Positions 1-6,275 of a stretch of DNA of 11,042 nt are shown piece after piece. The translations under genes and the position numbers were made by a program. Position 1 is the stretch's first letter, and every line of letters begins with the position of its first letter. Under the pieces are notes generated by a model. It ran no database searches and was not told the origin of the DNA. It worked only from the letters and a program-made list of their open reading frames with translations. The stretch covers positions 1 through 11,042 of the forward strand of contig JAURNA010000101.1 in NCBI GenBank assembly GCA_030830385.1, read 5' to 3'. Origin of the DNA: Crocinitomicaceae bacterium. GTDB taxonomy: Bacteria > Bacteroidota > Bacteroidia > Flavobacteriales_D > Crocinitomicaceae.

Positions 1-1
1 T

Positions 2-322
2 ATTCTCAACGAAACCGGTGCTGAATGGGATGGTTATGAGGTTTATGGCCGAAAAATCAACCGTAAAAAAGAGTGTGTCTATCCAGGTGACATCATCCAA
101 TTCGAAAAGGTTAAACTCAAATACACGGAAGGAAACCTCACGTACACCGAAAGTATGTATCACCATACGGCGATTGTGAAAGAAGTGTTGAGCAACAACG
201 AAGTTGTGCTGTTGCACCAGAATACTGCCGCTACCGGAAGAAAAGTAGGGGAATCGAACCTGCGGTTCGATACGATTACGAAAGGCGAACTGTTCATTTA
301 TCGCCCCGTTCCCGGAAATTAA
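2..322 (+). CDS. C-terminal part of a probable CHAP/NlpC-like (papain-fold) protein, 5' truncated
   Basis: The frame is open from the left edge to a TAA at 320-322 and encodes 106 residues; the start lies outside the window. Visible are a short motif VYPGDIIQF (about residues 27-34), a paired histidine in YHHTAIV (residues 53-59) and HQN at 72-74, followed by a C-terminal beta-strand segment GELFIYRP. 'PGDIIQF' followed by 'HHTAIV' and then 'HQN' is the typical second half of papain-fold CHAP/NlpC-type domains, where the His is catalytic or structural and the catalytic Cys lies earlier in the chain. That half is missing here, so activity cannot be judged. The gene converges on the nucleoside phosphorylase gene with a 4-bp overlap of the two stop codons. 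The family call is inference from motif order; that this is a real coding end is well supported. Confidence 0.6.
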   Translation: MLNETGAEWDGYEVYGRKINRKKECVYPGDIIQFEKVKLKYTEGNLTYTESMYHHTAIVKEVLSNNEVVLLHQNTAATGRKVGESNLRFDTITKGELFIYRPVPGN

Positions 323-1182
323 ATTCGATCCAGCACATACTCAATCAGCTTGAGCATTTCAGCCTGATACCCCCTTGAAAATTCAAGATTGGGCCGATTC
401 GCAATACCTAGGCAAATCGTTGTGCAATTGTGCCCGAGAGATTGTCCCATTGCAAACAGCGCCGAACTTTCCATTTCAAAATTCACGACCGATAACCCAT
501 CGTGGCGAAACGACTGGAGTCCTTCGTTCAACCCCACAGTGCGATTTTTTAAACGGAGCTGACGGCCCTGAGGTCCGTAAAAACCACTCGAAGTAACCGT
601 AATGCCCGCGTAAGTTCTTTCACTTGCCATACGATTCGTTAACGATTCGGATGCCTGTACGGCATAGGTTTGAATTTCGTTCGGCAGTGAAACATGCTTT
701 CTCAGGGACGTATTGAGCAACTTTTCTTCGTCTGAAAACGTAATCTGGTAAAAATGGGCAACGTTGTCAAGACCAAATGCATGTGAGGACAGTATGTACG
801 AGTGCACAGGAATTTCGGGCTGCAGAATCCCGCATGTTCCAATTCTTACGATATCCAGTGCAGTCAAAACCTCCCGATCACAGCGGTTTTCAAGATCGAT
901 GTTAAACAATGCATCCAATTCGTTGAGGGCAATGTCAATATTATCGGTTCCAATTCCCGTGGAGAGAACCGAGATGCGCTTCCCTTTGTATGTTCCGGTT
1001 GCACAGATAAACTCACGATGTTGCGACTGATGTTCGGTTTCTGAGAAGAATGAAGCGACAAGATGTACACGATCCTGATCGCCTACCAGAATCACTTTTT
1101 CAGCCACGTGCTCAGGAGACAATCCCAGGTGATACACCTGTCCTTTATCATTGGTAACCAGTTCCGTCGGAGGATATTGCAT
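319..1182 (-). CDS. Nucleoside phosphorylase, uridine phosphorylase type
   Basis: Predicted cytoplasmic enzyme of 287 residues that would split a nucleoside (most likely uridine) with phosphate into the base and ribose 1-phosphate, in pyrimidine salvage. Family marks of the PNP/UDP phosphorylase fold are visible: VGDQDRV near residues 33-39 (phosphate-binding GDxxR), STGIGTDN at 74-81, RIGTCG at 113-118 (phosphate loop), SSGFYGPQGR at 198-207 (base-recognition region) and FEMES at 235-239, whose Glu-Met-Glu binds ribose. Length is slightly above the roughly 250 residues of enterobacterial Udp, as usual for Bacteroidota homologues. The ATG at 1182 gives a complete N-terminus. There is an imperfect -7 box (TTCGTTTG, plus-strand 1217-1224) upstream, next to the terminator of the preceding gene, so independent transcription is likely. 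The family is certain; preference for uridine over another nucleoside is inference. Confidence 0.9.
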   Translation of the reverse strand: MQYPPTELVTNDKGQVYHLGLSPEHVAEKVILVGDQDRVHLVASFFSETEHQSQHREFICATGTYKGKRISVLSTGIGTDNIDIALNELDALFNIDLENRCDREVLTALDIVRIGTCGILQPEIPVHSYILSSHAFGLDNVAHFYQITFSDEEKLLNTSLRKHVSLPNEIQTYAVQASESLTNRMASERTYAGITVTSSGFYGPQGRQLRLKNRTVGLNEGLQSFRHDGLSVVNFEMESSALFAMGQSLGHNCTTICLGIANRPNLEFSRGYQAEMLKLIEYVLDRI

Positions 1183-1222
1183 GGCTCAATTTTTCATGAA
1201 AGTACGTATTCTCATACAAACG

Positions 1223-1245
1223 AAAAAAAGCACCGAGGTGCCTTT
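1223..1245 (-). terminator. Intrinsic terminator of the DUF4197 lipoprotein gene
   Basis: On the minus strand, AAAGGCAC, a CTCG tetraloop and GTGCTTTT form an 8-bp stem (one G-U pair), running straight into a tract of seven T. It lies 27 bases after the DUF4197 stop codon. It ends that transcript before the nucleoside phosphorylase gene, which points to two separate transcription units. Confidence 0.75.
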
Positions 1246-1271
1246 CATTTTCGTACGATTGATAGGCCATG

Positions 1272-2024
1272 CTAGTTATTCGTAATGCTTCCAAATACTT
1301 TTTGAAGCAAATCGGTGACACGTGCAATCGGGTCCTTGCGGATTTTGTTTTCTTCTTTTTCTACCATGAAGAACAATCCTGAGACAGCACGTTCAGTAAC
1401 GAATTCTCCCAAGTCTGGATTCATTGGCTCAGCATTGCTCAGTGGGCTGTTTGCAAACGTATTGTACTTAGAAATAATCGGGTTCCAGTAATCGGTGAGT
1501 TTTACTCTGGAAATTGCCGCATCTACTTTCGGACGGAAAGCTTCAACGAGTTGCGCCGTTGTTTTGTCCTTGAGATAGTTGGTTGCAGCTCCGTCACCAC
1601 CGTTGAGAATCGTGAATCCATCCGCAATTGACATATTCAGAATCGCATCCTTGAAGATAGGAAGTGCTTCTTTCGTTGCTTCTTCGGCTGCTCGATTCAG
1701 CGTTGTTTCGAATTCTTCCACTTTGCCATTGAGTCCCCATTCCAATGCCTTTTCTTTTACCTTTATTGCATCAGGAGGGAAGGGAAGACGTATGTCAGCA
1801 TTTCCGAGGAAACCGTCCGTAACCGATGTCAGGTTCACGGAATTCTTGATTCCCACGTTGAGAGCCTCCTTCAAACCGGCAATGACCTCATCATTCGTCA
1901 ATTGGGGCTTGGTTTCCGTGGTATCCGTTGTTTCCACCAATACACTGGCTACGTCGTTAAGGGTATCACACGCCGTTAAGAACATCAGTACACCAACACC
2001 GAACGGAAGTATACATTTTTTCAT
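1272..2024 (-). CDS. DUF4197 domain lipoprotein
   Basis: Encodes 250 residues from the ATG at 2024. An upstream in-frame ATG at 2045 would add seven residues, but it lies inside the predicted -7 promoter element, and only the 2024 start gives a normal signal peptide (MKKCILPF...). The lipobox LTAC places the lipidated cysteine at residue 19, so the protein is expected to be membrane-anchored and exported. The mature part matches the DUF4197 family as I recall it: GLKEALNVGIKNSV (about 49-62), the helical FKDAILNMSIADG segment near 125-137, GDGAATNYLKDKTT, FRPKVDAAISRVKLTDYW and a C-terminal AVSGLFFMVEKEE stretch. Composition is mainly alpha-helical. The function of this family is unknown to me; no catalytic motif is seen. 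It has its own promoter and terminator. Confidence 0.85.
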   Translation of the reverse strand: MKKCILPFGVGVLMFLTACDTLNDVASVLVETTDTTETKPQLTNDEVIAGLKEALNVGIKNSVNLTSVTDGFLGNADIRLPFPPDAIKVKEKALEWGLNGKVEEFETTLNRAAEEATKEALPIFKDAILNMSIADGFTILNGGDGAATNYLKDKTTAQLVEAFRPKVDAAISRVKLTDYWNPIISKYNTFANSPLSNAEPMNPDLGEFVTERAVSGLFFMVEKEENKIRKDPIARVTDLLQKVFGSITNN

Positions 2025-2038
2025 GGTTGATCTTTTTC

Positions 2039-2067
2039 CAAACATACAAACTATTTCTTGTGATCAA
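2039..2067 (-). promoter_or_regulatory. Bacteroidota-type promoter for the DUF4197 gene
   Basis: On the minus strand a TTG (2067-2065) is followed after 18 bases by TATGTTTG (2046-2039), an exact match to the Bacteroidota -33/-7 arrangement TTG-N17-23-TAnnTTTG. Transcription would start near 2033, leaving a leader of about 9 bases before the ATG at 2024. This rules against the upstream ATG at 2045 as the translation start. Confidence 0.6.
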
Positions 2068-2080
2068 GCAAATTCGATAC

Positions 2081-2108
2081 CAAAGAAAATGGGGAGCCGA
2101 AACTCCTC
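2081..2108 (-). terminator. Possible weak terminator after the 810-residue secreted protein gene
   Basis: On the minus strand GAGGAG (2108-2103), a six-base loop and CTCCCC (2096-2091) form a short hairpin with an uninterrupted core of four pairs and one A-C mismatch. The T-rich run ATTTTCTTT follows. It sits 27 bases after the stop codon at 2135, in the expected place, but the stem is short. Confidence 0.3.
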
Positions 2109-2134
2109 TCACACAGTGCGATCGTTTATTGATG

Positions 2135-4567
2135 TTATCTCAACAGCTGGATGGATCCTCTGAATTCACTTTTTGAATCATTGTATGGATTTTTCACAAC
2201 GGCTTTCCATGTATAAGTTCCTGTCTTACAGTTCTGACCTGCGTGTGTTCCGTCCCATCCAACACTTGGATCGTGATTCTCCCAGATTACCTGTCCCCAT
2301 CGGTTGAAGATCAGCAATTCGTACGCATACACATCGATTCCTGAGATCTCAGGTTTCCACACCTGGTTGTACTCGTCATTGTTTGGAGTAAATGAATTCG
2401 GAGCGAAGAACAAAATGCCATCAACCACCGTGAGGTACAAGGTCGTCGTATCTGTACATCCAATTTCAGAAGTAACAATCAATGTTACCGGATAGGTTCC
2501 GGGTTCTTGCGGGAATTGGAACGTCGGTATCGTAACACCACTTTGATACGGATACGAGTACGGGCTGTACCATTGCCAGTCCACCACGTCTTGCGAAGAA
2601 CGATTCTGGCACATTACGTCCGGTTCGAAAATCGTTGTTGGATTTGCTGAAAACGTGAAGCTTGCCGTTGGATTTGGAAGTACCTTTACGATTTGTTCCA
2701 GCGTGTCTGTGTACGTACAACCGTACACGGAAGTGACGGTCATGATCATATCGAATACATCGGACTTGTTGTATGTATGAGAGGTTATTTCCGTTCCGTT
2801 TTCGAGCGCAAACTGACCATCGCCGAAATCAAAATAAGTCGTTGTAATTTCTCCGGCGTTCGTTGAAGCATTCGTGAATTCGAAGTAGCCCGGCATACAC
2901 TTCTCCGGTTGATCCGGTATGGCAATGGGTTCAATCGGAGTTGGTAAGTGTACAAGCATGCACTGAGAAGCAGTTGGAGAACCACATGCCTCTGACAGCT
3001 CCACACAATATTGCGTATTCGTAAACGTTGATTCTACTGTAATATTCGTACCCGTTCCAATCACGTTTCCGTTTTCAGACCATGTGAATGTATAAGGCGT
3101 GGAACCTCCTGATGCGGTCGCCAACAGCGTGATATCGTCTTCGGGACAAATTTGCGTATCCGGGGTTAAGAAGGTAATTGATAAGGGAGGAGGCTCAGAA
3201 ATGTCCAACGTAACAGAACCCTGGCATCCAATGTCAGAAGTAATCGTACAGTTGTATTGCCCTGCTGCAAGACCCGTTGCTGTTTGTGTAGTCTGCATAC
3301 TTGGATCATCCCACTGGTACGTGATTGTTCCGAGAGATGGAACCATTTCCGCAAATGCCGTTCCATCGTTTCCGGCGGAGCAGGAAACCACATTGGTTGA
3401 TCCCTGAAAGTTAACAGGCGTTTCACCCACTGTCACCTGAGCAGTCGCAGTACAACCATTTCCATCGGTCATGTTCACGGTATACGTGCCTGCTGACAAG
3501 CCGGTTACCGTTTGCGTTTGTTCGCCCAATGCTGGCCAGTCGTATGTATAGTTCGGAACTCCTGCCAACGGTGTTGCGGTCACCTGACCAACGCTAGCCG
3601 AGCAAATATCATCAATGGCACTGGCCGTAACAGTGGCGCTAACAGCGGTTATCCAACTCGTATCAGAAATAACCGTTTCATTTCCACAGTTGTCGGTAGA
3701 TGTGAGAAAATAACCAATCGAATCTGACGAAGGAACCGGAACAGGAGTAACGGTCAATGACCCCGCGTTGTACAGATAAGTATTCCCATCCGTATCTTGC
3801 CAATCAAAACTTTGGTTTGGAAAAAACTGATATCCTTCATTGTTGGTTTGCCACTGGGTATTATTTCTCCCGGGCACAGTCAGGGCGCTCGCACCGAGTG
3901 GGGCTTGAACCCCGTGAACTGCATTACCATAGTTCCATCCGGGACAAATTGTCTTATTGAGAATGTGAGTTTCTATTTTATTGGTTGTCTCAAAAATCTT
4001 TATTTGACTACTGTAGAGCTGCCCACAATTGTACATGGGAATGTCATTCCAGGTAACGACAAAACGTCTGTTTGGAGCCGTTCCGTATACGGCATAGCTA
4101 ATAACACCACCAGAAGCTGGATTTATGTCTTGCCAGGGTCCCATGATTGAGTTAAATTCGGATGTTGAGGTAGGATCAGGAATGGGAACGGTCATCCAGG
4201 TTGAGAATCCCAAAGCATTTGCAAGGTCGAATGACAGGAAGTTATTCGAGCTTATTAGCAACTGATTGTATGTATTTCCATAGAAACAAAAATCAAATCC
4301 GATGTCAATGACGTCACTAAACTCATCGTCTGTAAGATTGACTCCATTGGAAGTTATAAGTGGATCGGGATTATAGGAGATTTGGTTCATAGTGTAAGCA
4401 ACAACAGATCCCCCGGAACCCAGACCGGCGCAGTCATTAATGGTGATCTGATCACCCGAACAAATTGTCGCATCTTGCCCCAGACAAGTAGTGGTTTGTG
4501 CGTTAGCAAATGAAGACGCCAAAACGACGAGTAGTACACCCAGAGATGCATGGAAGGTTGATTTCAT
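2135..4567 (-). CDS. Secreted multidomain protein with SprB-like repeats, PKD domains and T9SS type B sorting domain
   Basis: Predicted surface or extracellular protein of 810 residues, exported by Sec and then by the type IX secretion system. A signal peptide covers residues 1-23 (cleavage after ANA, before Q24). A short Cys-containing Ig-like strand (28-46) is followed by a large beta-rich domain (about 50-270) with FDFCFYGNTYN and ISSNNFLSF, resembling NIDO-like modules. Two SprB-type repeats (about 309-383 and 384-460) each carry a TGLxAGxYxxxxT core followed by a GC pair. An Ig-like segment (460-542) precedes two PKD-like domains (543-632, with FDFGDG; 633-716). The end (718-810) is the gliding-motility-associated C-terminal domain, with NSFTPNNDEYNQVW, LLIFNRWGQVIWE and a final GWDGTHAGQ...GTYTWKAVVK block. 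Such proteins are typically adhesins or structural surface proteins; no enzyme domain is visible. The specific role is unknown. Confidence 0.85.
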   Translation of the reverse strand: MKSTFHASLGVLLVVLASSFANAQTTTCLGQDATICSGDQITINDCAGLGSGGSVVAYTMNQISYNPDPLITSNGVNLTDDEFSDVIDIGFDFCFYGNTYNQLLISSNNFLSFDLANALGFSTWMTVPIPDPTSTSEFNSIMGPWQDINPASGGVISYAVYGTAPNRRFVVTWNDIPMYNCGQLYSSQIKIFETTNKIETHILNKTICPGWNYGNAVHGVQAPLGASALTVPGRNNTQWQTNNEGYQFFPNQSFDWQDTDGNTYLYNAGSLTVTPVPVPSSDSIGYFLTSTDNCGNETVISDTSWITAVSATVTASAIDDICSASVGQVTATPLAGVPNYTYDWPALGEQTQTVTGLSAGTYTVNMTDGNGCTATAQVTVGETPVNFQGSTNVVSCSAGNDGTAFAEMVPSLGTITYQWDDPSMQTTQTATGLAAGQYNCTITSDIGCQGSVTLDISEPPPLSITFLTPDTQICPEDDITLLATASGGSTPYTFTWSENGNVIGTGTNITVESTFTNTQYCVELSEACGSPTASQCMLVHLPTPIEPIAIPDQPEKCMPGYFEFTNASTNAGEITTTYFDFGDGQFALENGTEITSHTYNKSDVFDMIMTVTSVYGCTYTDTLEQIVKVLPNPTASFTFSANPTTIFEPDVMCQNRSSQDVVDWQWYSPYSYPYQSGVTIPTFQFPQEPGTYPVTLIVTSEIGCTDTTTLYLTVVDGILFFAPNSFTPNNDEYNQVWKPEISGIDVYAYELLIFNRWGQVIWENHDPSVGWDGTHAGQNCKTGTYTWKAVVKNPYNDSKSEFRGSIQLLR

Positions 4568-4602
4568 AGTATTGTTTTACAGCCACTTACCTTGTGGCGC
4601 TG

Positions 4603-4629
4603 CAAAATAGACGTACATTCCCAAGGCAA
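4603..4629 (-). promoter_or_regulatory. Possible promoter for the secreted T9SS protein gene
   Basis: On the minus strand TTG (4629-4627) is followed after 17 bases by TATTTTG (4609-4603). This resembles TTG-N17-23-TAnnTTTG but is one base short in the -7 element. The position would give a leader of about 30 bases before the ATG at 4567. The -33 TTG lies inside the palindrome at 4625-4636. Confidence 0.3.
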
Positions 4630-4636
4630 CGTTGCC
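4625..4636. repeat. Perfect 12-bp palindrome in the divergent intergenic region
   Basis: GGCAACGTTGCC reads the same on both strands. It lies 58 bases upstream of the minus-strand secreted-protein gene and overlaps the predicted -33 element of that gene. It could be a regulator-binding site; no T-tract follows on either strand, so it is not a terminator. The regulator, if any, is unknown. Confidence 0.5.
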
Positions 4637-4766
4637 GCAGATTTCTAAAAAGTGACCCTTCAAAAAAAGAAAACGTACTCTTCCTACTGTAAATGAATAA
4701 ATCGCTCAGACCGTTTAGGAAACCAAACATACCTTCTGAATTTAGTTATTACGTTCAAAAAAATTT

Positions 4767-4774
4767 TACTTTTG
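4767..4774 (+). promoter_or_regulatory. -7 promoter element for glutamate dehydrogenase
   Basis: TACTTTTG matches the Bacteroidota -7 consensus TAnnTTTG exactly, 25 bases before the ATG at 4800. No clear TTG is found 17-23 bases upstream, so the -33 part is weak or degenerate. The implied leader is short, about 18-20 bases, and AT-rich. Confidence 0.45.
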
Positions 4775-4799
4775 CCACACTTGATTTAAATGAAATTTA

Positions 4800-6155
4800 A
4801 TGTCTTCTAAATACCAGCAAGAAATCAATGCTTTCATGGAACGGGTGAAAGCTAGAAATGGACACGAGGCAGAGTTCCTTCAGGCGGTTCATGAAGTTGC
4901 CGAGGCTGTAATTCCAGTAATTGAGGAAACGCCCAAGTACAAGGATGCCAAAATTCTGGATCGTATCGTTGAGCCGGAACGGGTAATTCAGTTCCGTGTA
5001 CCGTGGATCGACGATGCAGGAAGTGTACAGGTAAACAGAGGTTTCCGTGTAGAATTCAATTCGGCAATTGGTCCGTACAAAGGAGGACTTCGGTTCCACC
5101 CATCGGTGAACTTATCGATATTGAAATTTCTCGGTTTCGAGCAGATTTTCAAGAATTCGTTGACGACACTTCCAATGGGCGGAGGCAAAGGAGGTTCTGA
5201 TTTTGATCCAAAAGGAAAATCAGACAATGAAGTAATGCGTTTCTGCCAGTCTTTCATGACGGAACTGAGCGGACATATTGGAGCGAATACAGACGTGCCA
5301 GCCGGAGACATTGGTGTTGGGGGGCGTGAGATCGGATACATGTTTGGCCAATACAAGCGCATCCGAAACGAATTTACAGGAGTCTTTACCGGAAAAGGCC
5401 TCAATTGGGGTGGATCATTGATTCGGCCCGAGGCAACCGGATATGGAACGGTATACTTCGCTGCCGAGATGCTCGGTACACGAGACGATTCTTTCAAAGG
5501 AAAAACCGTGGCAATTTCGGGTTCAGGAAATGTGGCCCAATTCGCATTGGAAAAAGTGATTCACCTCGGAGGAAAAGTAGTGACCGTCTCTGATTCTTCC
5601 GGTTTCGTACACGCGCCCAACGGATTCCATTCGGAGCATTTGGCATTCTTAATGGATCTGAAAAACGTTCGTCGCGGTCGCGTGAAAGAACTGGCAGATA
5701 ATTTTGATGGGTTTGAATTCTTCCCCGGTGAGCGTCCGTGGAGTGTAAAGGCAGACGTAGCTCTTCCCTGTGCAACGCAAAACGAGCTCAATGGAGAGGA
5801 AGCGCAGATGTTGGTAGACAACGGTGTGATGTGTGTTGCCGAAGGCGCAAACATGCCATGCACTCCTGAAGCGATTGAAACTTTCCAGGGCACAGGCGTT
5901 CTTTTCGCTCCCGGAAAAGCATCCAACGCGGGTGGAGTAGCCACATCTGGCCTGGAGATGTCACAAAACTCACTTCGTATGAACTGGACACGCCATGAAG
6001 TGGACCAGAAGCTTCATGGAATTATGGTTTCCATCCACGAGGCATGTGTAAAATACGGAACACGAGAAGACGGATTGGTAGATTATGTTCGCGGAGCAAA
6101 CATTGCCGGATTTGTGAAAGTAGCAGATGCAATGATTGATCAGGGAGTCGTTTAA
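4800..6155 (+). CDS. gdhA: NADP-specific glutamate dehydrogenase (hexameric)
   Basis: Cytoplasmic enzyme of 451 residues, predicted to reductively aminate 2-oxoglutarate with ammonium to L-glutamate using NADPH (EC 1.4.1.4). Length and sequence match the small hexameric class typified by E. coli GdhA. Visible are GPYKGGLRFHP (91-100; K94 substrate binding), LPMGGGKGGSDFDPKGKSD (124-142; catalytic Lys130), PAGDIGVGGREIGYM (167-181; Asp170 catalytic), and WGGSLIRPEATGYG (203-216). The Rossmann dinucleotide motif is GKTVAISGSGNVAQFA (234-249), with the second strand ending in SDSSG (264-268) as in NADP-preferring members. The C-terminus YVRGANIAGFVKVADAM is nearly diagnostic of this family. The gene stands alone: it has its own -7 box upstream and a strong terminator downstream. 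The ATG at 4800 is the only start giving the full N-terminus; no classical Shine-Dalgarno is seen, normal for this phylum. Confidence 0.97.
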   Translation: MSSKYQQEINAFMERVKARNGHEAEFLQAVHEVAEAVIPVIEETPKYKDAKILDRIVEPERVIQFRVPWIDDAGSVQVNRGFRVEFNSAIGPYKGGLRFHPSVNLSILKFLGFEQIFKNSLTTLPMGGGKGGSDFDPKGKSDNEVMRFCQSFMTELSGHIGANTDVPAGDIGVGGREIGYMFGQYKRIRNEFTGVFTGKGLNWGGSLIRPEATGYGTVYFAAEMLGTRDDSFKGKTVAISGSGNVAQFALEKVIHLGGKVVTVSDSSGFVHAPNGFHSEHLAFLMDLKNVRRGRVKELADNFDGFEFFPGERPWSVKADVALPCATQNELNGEEAQMLVDNGVMCVAEGANMPCTPEAIETFQGTGVLFAPGKASNAGGVATSGLEMSQNSLRMNWTRHEVDQKLHGIMVSIHEACVKYGTREDGLVDYVRGANIAGFVKVADAMIDQGVV

Positions 6156-6178
6156 TCCGAATTGAACAATACAGATCG

Positions 6179-6209
6179 GGCCGTTCGCTTTCAACGAATG
6201 GCCTTTTTT
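6179..6209 (+). terminator. Intrinsic terminator of gdhA
   Basis: GGCCGTTCG (6179-6187), a 7-base loop, and CGAATGGCC (6195-6203) form a 9-bp stem with one G-U pair, followed directly by six T. It lies 23 bases after the gdhA stop codon and separates gdhA from the E1 gene. Confidence 0.9.
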
Positions 6210-6245
6210 GACCCCTTCATTTTTACACAGGAGACATCAAATTAT

Positions 6246-6253
6246 TAGCTTTG
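6246..6253 (+). promoter_or_regulatory. -7 promoter element for the E1 alpha/beta gene
   Basis: TAGCTTTG is an exact TAnnTTTG match, 22 bases before the ATG at 6276 and downstream of the gdhA terminator. The best -33 candidate is only a T-rich TTTTA at 6221-6225, with no clear TTG at proper spacing. Confidence 0.5.
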
Positions 6254-6275
6254 TCTTCATACTTATTCCTTATTT

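Noticed and set aside
1579..2163. A 194-codon plus-strand open frame opposite the DUF4197 gene
   Set aside because: It is antisense to a gene with a clear lipobox and family pattern, crosses the promoter and intergenic region, and its translation is low-complexity (rich in Ser, Val, Phe) with no recognisable motif.
3100..3660. SprB-type repeats considered as a DNA repeat array
   Set aside because: The two repeats are similar only at protein level; their DNA is too diverged to call a nucleotide repeat, and no direct-repeat/spacer pattern is present.
4988..5497. A 169-codon minus-strand open frame inside gdhA
   Set aside because: Complementary to the most conserved catalytic part of glutamate dehydrogenase; no motif of its own.
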